Below, piece after piece: positions 24,734-33,729 of a DNA stretch of 64,000 nucleotides (position 1 is its first letter; the number at the start of each line of letters is the position of its first letter). Source of the stretch: Bacillota bacterium (lineage in GTDB: Bacteria; Bacillota; Bacilli; Paenibacillales; NBRC-103111); NCBI GenBank assembly GCA_023386955.1, contig JAEWIS010000053.1, positions 1 to 64,000 on the forward strand, given 5' to 3'. The notes under the pieces are model-generated. The model had not been told where the DNA came from. It searched no databases and saw nothing but the letters and a program-made list of their open reading frames with translations. The translations under genes and the position numbers were made by a program.

Positions 24734-25702
24734 TTACAACCTGACAGGCAGCCCTGTTTTGGCGGATTCGACAGCTGCGATGGCCACCTGTTGGGATTTC
24801 CACGCATCCTCGTAGCAGGAGAGAATACCGGAAGCATCCCCCGTGCGCAGAGCATGAATGAAGGCGGCATTTTCAGCCTGATAAGGGTCGTTTTGGTTCT
24901 GGAATTCAGTGGTTTGCCCTTGCCGGATTTCCTTCAGGCCTTTGCCGTGGAGCTCCAGCACACCCGTGTCGGTGTAAATATGCAGTCCAGTGGTATGGCT
25001 TACCGGCAGCATACAGGTGTTGGAGATGTTGGCCACGGCACCGGAGGCCAGCTTCAGGGTCACGGTGCCTACATCCGGCACGGTTACTCCCTCCTCTGTC
25101 ACATGCTTATGCCGCAGGGCAAAGGAAGCGTACACCTCCGTCACCTCCCCCAAGGTATACCGGAGCAGGTCCACGATATGGGTGGTCTGCTCCACAAACT
25201 GCCCGCCGGAGCCGTTCTCCATCCGCCACCAGTACACACCCGGCATACCGCCCATCCAATAGCCCAAGGCCATTCCGGCAGTTTGCTCCTCCAGCAGCCG
25301 GCGCACCCGGGCGGTTCCATCCGTATAGCGGAAGTGGTAGCCGACAGAGGTGATCAGCCCTTTGGTGTTCACCGCCTCCAAGATCTCCGTAGGGGTTTCC
25401 AGATTGGCGGCAAGAGGCTTTTCCACAAAAAAAGGAATGCCCCGTTCCGCCAGAGCCAATTCGATCCTGCCGTGGGCAAAGGGAGGAACGCATATGTACG
25501 CGGCATCCAATTTGACGGATTCGAGCATCTGCTCCACCGCGGCGAATGCGGCGGCGCCGGGGAATTTGGCTGCGAAGCGCTGGGCTTTCTCCAGGGAAGA
25601 GCCGCAGACGGCGCTGATGGTGACATCCTCCATAGCGGCAAGCATGGCGGCGTGTTTCTCGGCGAACCAGCCGGTTCCGAATATTCCAATGTGCAGAGTC
25701 AT
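24734..25702 (-). CDS. Gfo/Idh/MocA-family NAD(P)-dependent oxidoreductase
   Basis: A 322-residue dehydrogenase acting on a sugar or cyclitol. An N-terminal Rossmann fold (GIFGTGWFAEKH at 6-17) includes the family motif EKPLAAN; the C-terminal substrate domain contains QFVEQTTHIVDLLRYTLGEV, where the His is a likely catalytic residue. The start at 25702 follows AGGAGG; further-upstream codons lie before the promoter. An extended -10 promoter and a cre-like palindrome precede it. It is monocistronic. Confidence 0.9.
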   Translation of the reverse strand: MTLHIGIFGTGWFAEKHAAMLAAMEDVTISAVCGSSLEKAQRFAAKFPGAAAFAAVEQMLESVKLDAAYICVPPFAHGRIELALAERGIPFFVEKPLAANLETPTEILEAVNTKGLITSVGYHFRYTDGTARVRRLLEEQTAGMALGYWMGGMPGVYWWRMENGSGGQFVEQTTHIVDLLRYTLGEVTEVYASFALRHKHVTEEGVTVPDVGTVTLKLASGAVANISNTCMLPVSHTTGLHIYTDTGVLELHGKGLKEIRQGQTTEFQNQNDPYQAENAAFIHALRTGDASGILSCYEDAWKSQQVAIAAVESAKTGLPVRL

Positions 25703-25725
25703 AAATCCTCCTGTAAAAACGAATT

Positions 25726-25742
25726 TGGTAAGCGCTTGCTGG
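25726..25742. promoter_or_regulatory. cre/LacI-type operator before the oxidoreductase gene
   Basis: TGGTAAGCGCTTGCTGG, an imperfect palindrome around AAGCGCTT, lies between the -10 box and the start codon. It matches 11 of 14 cre consensus positions. Repression by CcpA or another LacI-type protein is inferred. Confidence 0.5.
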
Positions 25743-25756
25743 TTTGCATTTGGTCC

Positions 25757-25765
25757 ATTATAACA
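25757..25765 (-). promoter_or_regulatory. Extended -10 promoter of the oxidoreductase gene
   Basis: On the minus strand, TGTTATAAT gives a perfect TATAAT with the extended TGN element. No clear -35 is needed or seen. Confidence 0.6.
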
Positions 25766-25825
25766 CATTCTTCTAAGGGTTGTGGGGTTGTCCTTGACTT
25801 GTTTTGTAGAGTCATGTCACATAGA

Positions 25826-25854
25826 TTGACACCAAAAAATCTGGGCGCTATGAT
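25826..25854 (+). promoter_or_regulatory. SigA promoter of the alpha-E gene
   Basis: TTGACA (25826-25831), a 17-bp spacer, then TATGAT (25849-25854), 48 bp before the ATG. Confidence 0.75.
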
Positions 25855-25901
25855 GATTATTGCAATCATATCCATGCTTTGGAAGAGGGAGGGGGAAGCT
25901 G

Positions 25902-26858
25902 ATGCTCAACCGCAATGCGGAAGCACTCTTCTGGATCGGCCGTTATATGGAGCGTGCGGAAAACCACGCCCGCATGATTGATGTCCATTACCATCTCCAG
26001 CATAATCAGGACCTGCAGGACAAAGAATACAAATGGGCCCGTATCATCCGTTCTCTGGGGGCGGAGGTGGAGTACCGCCGGCAATTTGAACAATACAGCG
26101 AGTTGGATGTCCTCTCATTCATTACATTGGACCGGGGATATGAAAACTCGCTGTTTTCATGTGTCAGCAAAGCCCGGGCCAATCTCAAAACCATGCGCGA
26201 GGCGCTGCCCAGCGAGCTCTGGGAAACCTTAAACGGCTTTTATCTGGCTCTCTCCGAAAAGAATCCCGGCGACCTGCGGAAGGAAACGCCCAATCTGTTC
26301 TTCCGGTACATCCGGGAGAAGGTGGAAACCTTCCAGGGCATCGAGCATTCCGTGATGCTGCGGGAGGCGGAGTGGCATTTTATTGAAAGCGGGCGGATGC
26401 TGGAGCGCGCGGAGAATACCATCCGCATCCTGAAGTTTGTGGTAACAGCCATCAACGAGGATCAGGCGGTGCCCTACACCTATTTGCTGGCTGCGCTGAA
26501 ATCCGTAGGGGGCTACCAGGCGTTCCGCAAATTTTATGCCGACAGCATGGCCATTGAACCCATTCTTGAATTTCTCCTGACCCATACCACCTTTCCCCGG
26601 TCCTTCTACTATACCTTCACCAAGCTGGAGGAGCATCTGCGGGGCATCCGGCAGTTGGGGCAGCCTGCTCAGTCCGGTCAGGAAAAGGCTATCCGCCAAG
26701 CGGGTAAAATCAGAGCCGAGCTGGGCTGTATGACCCGGGAGGATTTTATGCTGGAGCAGATGGAGCTTCTGATCTACTTTTTGACCGATGCCTGCATGAC
26801 CTTGGGCAAGTCCATGACGGAAACCTTCTTCCGGATGGAGGAGGCCTCCGCTTCTTAA
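25902..26858 (+). CDS. Alpha-E domain protein (DUF403)
   Basis: A 318-residue all-helical protein beginning MLNRNAEALFWIGRYMERAENHARM, the hallmark of the alpha-E family. In most genomes this family sits beside a circularly permuted ATP-grasp protein and a transglutaminase-like protease, in a putative peptide-synthesis system. Neither partner is near it here, so it stands alone. GGGAGGGGG precedes ATG 25902, and a good SigA promoter is present. The function remains unknown. Confidence 0.88.
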   Translation: MLNRNAEALFWIGRYMERAENHARMIDVHYHLQHNQDLQDKEYKWARIIRSLGAEVEYRRQFEQYSELDVLSFITLDRGYENSLFSCVSKARANLKTMREALPSELWETLNGFYLALSEKNPGDLRKETPNLFFRYIREKVETFQGIEHSVMLREAEWHFIESGRMLERAENTIRILKFVVTAINEDQAVPYTYLLAALKSVGGYQAFRKFYADSMAIEPILEFLLTHTTFPRSFYYTFTKLEEHLRGIRQLGQPAQSGQEKAIRQAGKIRAELGCMTREDFMLEQMELLIYFLTDACMTLGKSMTETFFRMEEASAS

Positions 26859-26898
26859 CTGCTGCAGATTGAACACACCAAGGCTTAGCCGGACATAA

Positions 26899-26965
26899 CA
26901 AAAAGCCCTCATCCGTTTATGGCAGCCATTGGCTTTTCCATCCAGCGGAGCAGGGCTTTATTTGT
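26899..26965. terminator. Probable bidirectional terminator
   Basis: AAAGCCCT and AGGGCTTT arms separated by about 45 nt with secondary pairing inside. It lies between the convergent alpha-E and LytTR genes, with A- and T-rich flanks on both sides. Confidence 0.5.
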
Positions 26966-27010
26966 ATTGCGTTGGGTTAATGGGCAGTGGTGAAAGGCGG
27001 GTGACAGGAA

Positions 27011-27358
27011 TCAGTGGACGACCGTTTGCTTGCGTTGGGTTAGGCGCTCTTGAAGGGTTTGTTTCTTCCAGAGGGGCACACTGACAATTTTGGAACCGGT
27101 GGTATGGTCCAGGAACCGGATGTGGTCCTTTTCCACGGAAGAGATTTTATCCATGTTGACATAGCAGTTGGAGGAAATACGCAAAAACATGGAATCACGG
27201 ATCAGCAGCTTCAGTTGGTCCTCGGACAGGGATTTTCTGATATTGTAATTCCTGCCGTGGAAGCTGATCAGGCCGCCGTTGCCGACTTTGAAGAAGTAGG
27301 TGTCACGGTTGGGTTCAAAATCCTCATACATATCTTTGAACTCTTGCTCCACGATCAA
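27011..27358 (-). CDS. Stand-alone LytTR DNA-binding protein
   Basis: A 115-residue protein that is almost entirely a LytTR domain (KVGNGGLISFHGRNYNIRKSL, LIRDSMFLRISSNCYVNMDKISSVEKDHIRFLD). It has no receiver or membrane domain, unlike AgrA/LytR-type regulators. The start is a TTG at 27358 with AAAGGGGG upstream. Its promoter carries a near-perfect cre site, so carbon status probably controls it. Targets are unknown; LytTR proteins bind paired sites spaced by about two helical turns. Confidence 0.85.
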   Translation of the reverse strand: MIVEQEFKDMYEDFEPNRDTYFFKVGNGGLISFHGRNYNIRKSLSEDQLKLLIRDSMFLRISSNCYVNMDKISSVEKDHIRFLDHTTGSKIVSVPLWKKQTLQERLTQRKQTVVH

Positions 27359-27383
27359 CGTCCCCCTTTTAGAATCGGTGATA

Positions 27384-27397
27384 TGTTAGCGCTTTCA
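27384..27397. promoter_or_regulatory. cre site (CcpA) at the LytTR promoter
   Basis: TGTTAGCGCTTTCA matches TGWAANCGNTNWCA at 13 of 14 positions. It abuts the -10 box of the minus-strand promoter, at the predicted transcription start, a position expected to repress. Confidence 0.7.
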
Positions 27398-27425
27398 TTA
27401 TAGCACAAACGAAACGGCCTGCAAA
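27397..27425 (-). promoter_or_regulatory. Promoter of the LytTR gene
   Basis: On the minus strand, TTTGCA (27420-27425), a 17-bp spacer and a perfect TATAAT (27397-27402). Confidence 0.6.
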
Positions 27426-27460
27426 CACCTTTTTTGTGAAAACGTACAAATTTCTTTGTT

Positions 27461-28384
27461 TCAATTGCCAATTTGGCCGTTCTGCTTGCGGAAATCGCTT
27501 GGGCTGCAATGGGTGAAACGCTTAAACAACCGGCTGAAATAATACGGATCGCTGAAGCCCACGGACTCCGAAATCCGGTTTACCGGCAGCTCGCTGTTCA
27601 TCAGGAGATACTGAGCCCGCTGGATGCGGAGCTGGTGAATATACGTAAAGATGGACATGCCCGAATATTTCTTGAAAATGTGGCAAAGGTATTCATATTT
27701 CCGGTTGAGCTGGCTTTCGATAAACGCCCTGTCCGGCTCGGTGTTGTAGCTTTCGTTCAAGAGATTAACCAGCTGCCGATAGGCCAAAAACGCGGCGGGC
27801 ACGGAGGTTTGGAAATTTTCCTTGGAAAGCAGATCTTCGGCAATCAGGTGGAAAATCTGGCCCAGCAGAAGGGAGGAGCGGTAGCGGAAATAACCCCTTG
27901 GATGCTCCATTTCCCCATGAAGCTTCTCGAACAGGTTCAACAGCTCATAACGGCGGACCGGCTGGAAGCGCCGGGGCAAAAGCAGATGCTCGGCCTCCTC
28001 GTCCTGGCCCGTACGCAGCTCCTGGCGGCTTTTGTCCAGCCAGCTTTCGGGTTCGGCAAGAGGCATTTCGTCAGGCGTTCCGGGGGTAAGGCCGGGGGTA
28101 GCGAAAAACTGTACCCAAAAGAAGCCTGCATGCTCATGGGTCAGCCGCCAGGCGGTATGCCGCTCCCAAGGTGTCAAGAGGTAACACTCGCCGGATACCA
28201 GCTCCAGCTCCGCGTCCTCGGACTTCAAATAAATCGGCCCTTCGGTGACCATCAGGATTTCGTAATACGGATTGGAATGCTCATAGCTGGCCAAGGGGGC
28301 GTTGCCCTGGTGATATCCTGTCCACTTCACATCCAAGCGGCATAGACGGGACATCCTAAACCAGATATCCGGCTGATTCTGCAT
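27461..28384 (-). CDS. AraC-family regulator, probably of rhamnose genes
   Basis: A 307-residue regulator with an N-terminal cupin sensor (about 20-95, including PYYEILMVTEGPIYL and CYLLTPWERHTAW) and a C-terminal AraC domain (about 205-300, with YEYLCHIFKKYSGMSIFTYIHQ and ISESVGFSDPYYFSRLFKRF). AAAGGAGAA precedes the start. It is divergent from rhaA, which it probably activates in response to L-rhamnose or a derivative; that target is inferred from position only. Confidence 0.9.
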   Translation of the reverse strand: MQNQPDIWFRMSRLCRLDVKWTGYHQGNAPLASYEHSNPYYEILMVTEGPIYLKSEDAELELVSGECYLLTPWERHTAWRLTHEHAGFFWVQFFATPGLTPGTPDEMPLAEPESWLDKSRQELRTGQDEEAEHLLLPRRFQPVRRYELLNLFEKLHGEMEHPRGYFRYRSSLLLGQIFHLIAEDLLSKENFQTSVPAAFLAYRQLVNLLNESYNTEPDRAFIESQLNRKYEYLCHIFKKYSGMSIFTYIHQLRIQRAQYLLMNSELPVNRISESVGFSDPYYFSRLFKRFTHCSPSDFRKQNGQIGN

Positions 28385-28597
28385 ATTTGGTTCTCCTTTT
28401 GCTGTATCAAATTAATGGGGAAGATTAATATCGTCCAATTGAAATATCAGTCTGTACACAGCTTTATTGTAACCGATGGAGAGCGACTGGACAATAATGA
28501 TCTTAAAGCTGGAGGATTTTAAGATTGCCGGGATACAATCTCTAAACATCCGCCATTTCATTCCGGCTGCCGTTGCTGATATAGTAGGGGAGTAGGA

Positions 28598-28642
28598 AGA
28601 AAGCGTTTTATCATGAGGCAAACTTACTGGGTACAAACCAGT
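28598..28642 (+). promoter_or_regulatory. Possible rhaA control region
   Basis: A weak cre-like AGAAAGCGTTTTAT (28598-28611, 11 of 14) is followed by the inverted repeat ACTGG-N7-CCAGT (28626-28642). Both are close upstream of the rhaA ribosome binding site. No clear -35/-10 pair could be fixed, which fits an activator-dependent promoter. The rest of the 286-bp divergent gap shows nothing definite. Confidence 0.35.
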
Positions 28643-28670
28643 TTTTATGTAAAATGGAGGAGTGACGATT

Positions 28671-29909
28671 ATGAATTTTGATGAGGCTAAAAAGCTGTAT
28701 GAGAAACATGGTATTAATGTAGACGAAGTATTGGAATCCCTGTCCAAGGTAAAAATCTCCCTGCATTGCTGGCAAGGCGACGACGTACGCGGCTTCCTGA
28801 ACCGCGACCAGGAGCTGACCGGCGGTATCTCCGTAACCGGCAACTATCCGGGAGCTGCCCGCACGGCTGAAGAGCTCCGTCAGGATCTGGACAAGGCCCT
28901 TTCCATGATCCCCGGCACCCACAAGGTAAACCTGCATGCCATCTACGCCGACACCGAAGAGAAGGTGAGCTGGGACAAGCTGGAGCCCAAGCATTACACT
29001 CCTTGGGTAAAGTGGGCTAAGGAAAAGGGACTGGGTCTGGACTTCAACCCCACCTGCTTCTCCCATGATCTGTCCGCCGACGGCTTCACTCTGAGCCATG
29101 CAGACAACGATATCCGCAAGTTCTGGGTTGAGCATTGTAAGGCCTCCCGTAAGATCGGCGCTTATTTCGGTGAAGAGCTGGGCCAACCCTGCGTAACCAA
29201 CGTATGGATTCCGGACGGCTTCAAGGATATCCCGGTTGACCGTCTCGCCCCGCGGGTGCGTCTGAAGGAATCCCTCGATGAAATCTTCGCGGAAGAGCTG
29301 AACCCGGCCCATAACCTGGACGCTGTAGAAAGCAAGGTATTCGGTATTGGCTCCGAAGCTTATGTCGTCGGCTCCCACGAGTTCTACATGGGCTACGCTG
29401 TACAAAAGCAAAAGCTGCTTTGCCTGGATGCCGGCCACTTCCATCCGACAGAAGTCATCTCCAACAAGCTGTCCTCCGTCTCCATGTTCACGCCGGGCAT
29501 CCTGCTGCACGTGAGCCGTCCGATCCGTTGGGACAGTGACCACGTGGTTATCATGGACGACGAGCTGATGGACATCGCCCGTGAGCTGGAGCGCCACAAT
29601 CTGTACAGCACCACTCACATCGGCCTGGACTTCTTCGATGCCAGCATCAACCGGATCGCGGCATGGGTCATCGGCGCCCGCAACACCATCAAGGCAATCC
29701 TCCGCGCCAAGCTGGAGCCGGTAGAGCTCCTGAAGAAGGTAGAGCTGGAGAAGGATTACACCACCCGTCTTGCCCTGGTGGAGGAATTCAAGTCCTATCC
29801 GTTCGGCGCCATCTGGGACCACTACTGCGAGAAGATGGGCGTACCGGTCCGCGAAGAATGGCTGAACCAAGTGAAAACTTACGAAAAGGACGTTCTGCTG
29901 AAGCGCTAA
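28671..29909 (+). CDS. rhaA: L-rhamnose isomerase
   Basis: A 412-residue cytoplasmic isomerase converting L-rhamnose to L-rhamnulose. Family landmarks include [13 protein letters not shown] near the N-terminus, [23 protein letters not shown], and the metal-binding [17 protein letters not shown] region; the barrel uses Mn/Co-type metals. ATG 28671 is preferred over GTG 28662 because GGAGGAG lies 8 bp before it. A strong terminator follows, so it is a single-gene transcript. Codon use is strongly biased, as in well-expressed genes. Confidence 0.96.
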   Translation: MNFDEAKKLYEKHGINVDEVLESLSKVKISLHCWQGDDVRGFLNRDQELTGGISVTGNYPGAARTAEELRQDLDKALSMIPGTHKVNLHAIYADTEEKVSWDKLEPKHYTPWVKWAKEKGLGLDFNPTCFSHDLSADGFTLSHADNDIRKFWVEHCKASRKIGAYFGEELGQPCVTNVWIPDGFKDIPVDRLAPRVRLKESLDEIFAEELNPAHNLDAVESKVFGIGSEAYVVGSHEFYMGYAVQKQKLLCLDAGHFHPTEVISNKLSSVSMFTPGILLHVSRPIRWDSDHVVIMDDELMDIARELERHNLYSTTHIGLDFFDASINRIAAWVIGARNTIKAILRAKLEPVELLKKVELEKDYTTRLALVEEFKSYPFGAIWDHYCEKMGVPVREEWLNQVKTYEKDVLLKR

Positions 29910-29924
29910 GCTTCGCGGTATGAT

Positions 29925-29960
29925 AAAACGGCTTCCCCGTTGAGGGGGGGCCGTTTTTTT
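29925..29960 (+). terminator. Terminator of rhaA
   Basis: AACGGC/GCCGTT outer arms with an inner CCCC/GGGG stem, then a T7 run. Confidence 0.9.
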
Positions 29961-30099
29961 GTTGAGAAGGGAAGATTCTCAGGTAAATCCGATATGAGTG
30001 TTCAAAAAAATTTGAGATGCATATCTGTTGTTTCAGTGGTCATAAAGTAAAAAGGCAGTTCTATTTTTAATACAATTAATCCATCGGAGGTTATAAAAT

Positions 30100-30936
30100 A
30101 TGGAGTGCCCCATATGCGGAAGTAAGTCCATATCAACGTTTTTTAATTACCCCCGCTTTACACTGAAAGCCTGTCCGGATTGTGATATGCTTTTTCAACC
30201 CGAAGAAAGCCGCAGCAAGAGCAGTGATTTGATTCCGGAGATATACAACGAGGGCTGGATTCGAATGAGAGATCAGTGGATCAAAAGCTCTTATCTGGAT
30301 AATGCCTACTTTAACACGCTGATGCTGCAGATGTATAAGCCCAATAAAGGCAAGCTGTTGGAAATTGGTTCGGGAACAGGTGAATTTCTCAACATGGCGC
30401 GCGCTGCTGGCTGGGACACTCTTGGAGTCGAACCCTCCGCGGCTTCTTGTGCGTATATCGCCGAAAAATATCAGCTGCCGATCATTGAGGGGATATGGAC
30501 ACCTGACCTTCCATTGCCAATAGAAACCTTTGATGCAGTTGCTTTCTGGCATGTGTTTGAGCATATCCCTGACCCCGTTTCCTTTTTGAAACAGCTCTCT
30601 TCGCTGCTTACAAAGGAGAGCTATATCTTTTTCAGCGTTCCGAATCGATATAGTCTGAGGAATGAGGTTTTCGGAATTTCTAGCTCATTGTACACGGAAG
30701 CGGATCACTTGTTTCACCATTCGGAGCGAAGCCTAAGACGCATAGTGGAAAAAGCTGGCCTAGATGTTCAAGCCTTGTTCAGCAAGCAGACGACTGCTGA
30801 GCTGGAAAGGCTGCTGCCTCACTATCGGCCGAATGTGTCCTTTACCTTCGCCCAGACGATGGAGCTGTTGTCCCAGCTTCAAGGTGAAATGCGGGGCCAC
30901 GAGCTGTTCTGCGTTGCTAAGAAATCGGCTGAATAA
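30100..30936 (+). CDS. Class I SAM-dependent methyltransferase with N-terminal zinc ribbon
   Basis: A 278-residue protein. The N-terminal MECPICGS...CPDCDMLF provides two Cys pairs of a zinc ribbon. Residues about 80-190 are a Methyltransf_23-type domain: motif I LLEIGSGTGEF, then VEPSAASC, and AFWHVFEHIPDP for motif IV. Such zinc-ribbon methyltransferases often modify sugars or polyketide-like products. CGGAGGT precedes the ATG. It lies between rhaA and yetF-like genes without an evident link, and its lower GC hints at acquisition. Confidence 0.85.
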   Translation: MECPICGSKSISTFFNYPRFTLKACPDCDMLFQPEESRSKSSDLIPEIYNEGWIRMRDQWIKSSYLDNAYFNTLMLQMYKPNKGKLLEIGSGTGEFLNMARAAGWDTLGVEPSAASCAYIAEKYQLPIIEGIWTPDLPLPIETFDAVAFWHVFEHIPDPVSFLKQLSSLLTKESYIFFSVPNRYSLRNEVFGISSSLYTEADHLFHHSERSLRRIVEKAGLDVQALFSKQTTAELERLLPHYRPNVSFTFAQTMELLSQLQGEMRGHELFCVAKKSAE

Positions 30937-30943
30937 CAAAAAT

Positions 30944-30980
30944 GCTCCCGTATAAGCATCGATTAAGCGGGAGCTTTATT
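30944..30980. terminator. Bidirectional terminator
   Basis: GCTCCCG (30944-30950) and CGGGAGC (30968-30974) arms, with AT-rich tails in both directions. It serves the convergent methyltransferase and YetF-like genes. Confidence 0.75.
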
Positions 30981-30988
30981 CTTACTTC

Positions 30989-31864
30989 TTAAGGACGGGC
31001 TTGAAGCCTCCGCTGCAGCTCCCGGAACAGGGTGTCCAGCGCCTGGGAGGCATCCTGCAGCGCTTGTTTTGCCCCAGGCTCGGTTTCCGTTACACCGGCC
31101 AGAGCCAGCTTGGTTTCACATTCCTTGAGTGCTGACAGCAGCTCCACATTGGGCTGCGGTTTAGGTTGTTGGGGCTGCTTGTGGCGGTCGTCATAGAAGT
31201 CGGCGTAGAGCTCACCGTTGGCATCTATCTGGGCCAGGAAAACATCCGGAACGGCGGCTTTCACCTCGGCAAGCTTTTTGTCCAGCCAGTTCCGGTTCCG
31301 TCCCGACTTCTGCAGAGCTTCCTCCAGAATTTGCCCGTCCATAATCACCGTTTGCGGTTCTCTCTCGGGCTGGACGGGAAGTCCAAGATCCTTGGGAGTC
31401 AGAGGCTGATTCTCCCGCTTCAACAGGACATTAATGTCCCCGCTGGGCTCCATAATGGCAAATTCCACATCCGCCAGATTGAAGGCGGATTTTTTGCGTA
31501 GCTGCTCCATCAGCTCATCCGTGGTAAGCCGCTCCTTTTTCAGGTTCTTCTCCAATACCCTGCCGTGTTCGATCAGGACGGAGCCTTTGCTGTCTATAAA
31601 ATCACGCATCCGTTTGCTCTTGAGCTGCAGAAATTCGATGAAGTAGGAGCAGGCTGCCCATACGGTTAAGGAGAGAAGCCCCAGCATCCATTCGGCTTCC
31701 GAGTCCACGGTGACGTATGCCGCAATGCTGCCAATGGTGATGCCGGTGATATATTCGAATAAGGACAGCTGGGAGACCTGACGTTTGCCAAGCAGCTTGG
31801 TCAAAAAAAACAAAATCAGTACGGCTAACAGAGTTCTCCATGTGATTTCAAACCATTGAGGCAT
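30989..31864 (-). CDS. YetF-family (DUF421) membrane protein
   Basis: A 291-residue protein with three N-terminal transmembrane helices (about 8-28, 38-56, 62-82) containing LGKRQVSQLSLFEYITGITIGS, typical of DUF421. A cytoplasmic YetF domain follows (LTTDELMEQLRKKSAFNLADVEFAIMEPSGDINVLLK). Several such proteins occur in spore formers, some in germination or spore membranes. The C-terminal about 70 residues (Pro/Gln linker and helix) are extra. AAAGGAG lies 11-12 bp before the ATG. Confidence 0.88.
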   Translation of the reverse strand: MPQWFEITWRTLLAVLILFFLTKLLGKRQVSQLSLFEYITGITIGSIAAYVTVDSEAEWMLGLLSLTVWAACSYFIEFLQLKSKRMRDFIDSKGSVLIEHGRVLEKNLKKERLTTDELMEQLRKKSAFNLADVEFAIMEPSGDINVLLKRENQPLTPKDLGLPVQPEREPQTVIMDGQILEEALQKSGRNRNWLDKKLAEVKAAVPDVFLAQIDANGELYADFYDDRHKQPQQPKPQPNVELLSALKECETKLALAGVTETEPGAKQALQDASQALDTLFRELQRRLQARP

Positions 31865-31918
31865 GCTGCTTACGCTCCTTTTACTTGGGTAATGGATGCT
31901 CGATAAGACGCTGCTGGA

Positions 31919-32106
31919 CTCTAACGGACAGGAAAGCCGCTATTGTAGCAAATATTGGCGTTCAGACTTTCTAACGGACGGGAGAGCGCTTATTTACGGG
32001 TAACGTGGGTGAAAAAGGCGTTTTTGTTCAAAATAACGGCTGTGGTGACCGTTAGAAATGGAAACCCTTGTTTTGGGGCCAAATAAGGGCTCCTGGGGCC
32101 GTTAGC
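31919..32106. repeat. Four-unit inverted element, family A (copy 2)
   Basis: Plus units at 31919-31948 and 31969-31998 and minus units at 32030-32057 and 32079-32106, with a pitch of 49-50 bp. Units read CTAACGGA...GCCGCTATT or near variants. It lies upstream of the YetF-like gene and downstream of the fucO-like gene. Confidence 0.85.
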
Positions 32107-32107
32107 G

Positions 32108-32222
32108 CCAACGCCAAACCCTGAAGTGCCCGAACCCCGAAGAGGCCAAACTCCGAAGTGCCCGAACCCCGAGGTGTCCAAACCCCGAAGCGCCCAGCCC
32201 CGAAGTGTCCAAATCCCCGCAG
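32108..32222. repeat. About 17-bp tandem repeats
   Basis: Seven diverged copies of a unit near CCCGAAGTGCCCGAA. They directly follow the four-unit element; no credible coding is seen. Together they fill the 542-bp gap, apart from the terminator at 32319-32365. Confidence 0.8.
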
Positions 32223-32318
32223 CCCTGCGGTGTTGATCATCGCCCAGGCGGAATCCTAGGAATTCTGCTTCCAGTAGTATGCAGTCCAATGTCTGGAAAT
32301 ATGCGGCTGTGCGGACAT

Positions 32319-32365
32319 AACAAAAATCCCCGCCGCGGGCTGCAATAGCAGCCGCAACAGGGATT
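32319..32365 (-). terminator. Terminator of the fucO-like gene
   Basis: On the minus strand, AATCCC...GGGATT arms with an inner GCGGCTGC/GCAGC stem, followed by TTTTTG. Confidence 0.7.
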
Positions 32366-32406
32366 GTGCGCCGGGGAGAAGTGTTCCCGGGATATGGGCT
32401 TGGAAC

Positions 32407-33567
32407 TTAGCCGTTGTACGCCTTCAGGTACAGGGCGATCATGTCCTCGGCAGTAACCGGCTTCGGGTTGCCGCCGGTACATACGTCGTTCATGGCTTGG
32501 GCTGCCAGCTTGGCGGCATCGTCCGGGTTGAAGGAGGTTTCCTTCAAGGAAGGAATGCCAACAGCCTTGGACAGCTTGCGAACCGCTTCCAGCGCCAGCT
32601 TGGCGGCTTCCAGCTCATTGGCTGCCTTGGAGGTGTCTTCGCCCATAGCTGCGGCGATCTCAGCGAACTTCTTCGGTGCGGAATCCAGGTTGAATTCCAT
32701 GATGTACGGCAGCAGGATGGCATTGGCTACGCCGTGGGGCAGGTCATACTCGGAGCCCAGCTGGTGAGCCATGCTGTGCACGATGCCCAGGCCGCAGTTG
32801 GAGAAGGACAGGCCTGCTGTGAAGGAGCCCCAAGCCATTTCGGAGCGGGCTTCCACGTCGGCGCCATTGTTAACGGCTTTTTCCAGGGAGTTGGCGATGA
32901 ACTTGATTGCTTGCAGAGCGATAGCATCGGACAGCGGGAAAGCGCCTGCAGTCACATACGCTTCAACAGCATGGGTCAAAGCGTCCATACCGGTAGCGGC
33001 AGTCAGGCCCTTGGGCTTCTTCACCATCAGCTCGGGATCGTTAACGGCAACGGTTGCCAGAGAGTTGGGGTCAACCATAACCATTTTGATTTTGCGGTGC
33101 TCGTCGGTGATCACGTAGTTCACGGTTACTTCGGATGCAGTACCGGCAGTGGTGTTGATGGCGATGATAGGAGCGGATTTGTTCTTGGACTTGCCGATGC
33201 CTTCATAATCCACAATGTTGCCGCCGTTGGTGGACAGGATACCGATGGCCTTCGCAGCATCCTGCGGGGAGCCGCCGCCCAGGGAGATGATAAAGTCGCA
33301 GCCGGCTTCCTTGTACAGGGCCAGACCGTCGTTTACGTTTTGGGTAGTCGGGTTGGGCTTCACATCATCATAAACTACATAAGTGATGCCGCTTGCATCC
33401 AGAACGTCGGTCACTTGCTTCACTACGCCGATTTGGTTCAATACCTTGTCGGTTACGAACAGAGCCTTGGTTTTGCCCAGGTTGATTACTTCCTGTCCGA
33501 TTTCCTTCACACAGCCGGGTCCAATCAGGTTAATGGCGGGCCAATACAGTCTGCGAACAGCCAACAT
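32407..33567 (-). CDS. fucO: Iron-containing alcohol dehydrogenase, lactaldehyde reductase type
   Basis: A 386-residue group III dehydrogenase. NAD-binding GGGSPQDAAKAIG is near residue 97, and the iron-binding Asp and His residues are in TAATGMDALTHAVEAYV and GIVHSMAHQLGSEYDLPHGVANA. In rhamnose catabolism it reduces L-lactaldehyde from the aldolase to 1,2-propanediol, regenerating NAD. The inner ATG 33567 is chosen because GGAGG directly abuts the ATG at 33576. It is downstream of the aldolase gene on the same strand. The symbol rests on neighbourhood; other substrates are possible. Confidence 0.85.
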   Translation of the reverse strand: MLAVRRLYWPAINLIGPGCVKEIGQEVINLGKTKALFVTDKVLNQIGVVKQVTDVLDASGITYVVYDDVKPNPTTQNVNDGLALYKEAGCDFIISLGGGSPQDAAKAIGILSTNGGNIVDYEGIGKSKNKSAPIIAINTTAGTASEVTVNYVITDEHRKIKMVMVDPNSLATVAVNDPELMVKKPKGLTAATGMDALTHAVEAYVTAGAFPLSDAIALQAIKFIANSLEKAVNNGADVEARSEMAWGSFTAGLSFSNCGLGIVHSMAHQLGSEYDLPHGVANAILLPYIMEFNLDSAPKKFAEIAAAMGEDTSKAANELEAAKLALEAVRKLSKAVGIPSLKETSFNPDDAAKLAAQAMNDVCTGGNPKPVTAEDMIALYLKAYNG

Positions 33568-33595
33568 AGAGATCATCCTCCATAGAATAGGTTTA

Positions 33596-33610
33596 ATTTA
33601 GCGTTTGCGA
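33596..33610. promoter_or_regulatory. Weak cre-like site before fucO
   Basis: On the minus strand, CGCAAACGCTAAAT matches 10 of 14 cre positions, 30 bp upstream of the start. It is weak, but sits where CcpA sites occur and resembles the one before rhaA. Confidence 0.25.
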
Positions 33611-33729
33611 AAAAAATCACATACCAGACCAAAAACATGCTATCTTTACACACTGTCCTCCCCGCCAGGAACATCGTGGATGCAACCGGCAGGGTGGATA
33701 GCGCGACAGATACGTATTATTCTTGCAAA

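Noticed and set aside
24791..25981. 396-codon plus-strand frame
   Set aside because: Antisense to the Gfo/Idh/MocA oxidoreductase, with low-quality composition and no start signal.
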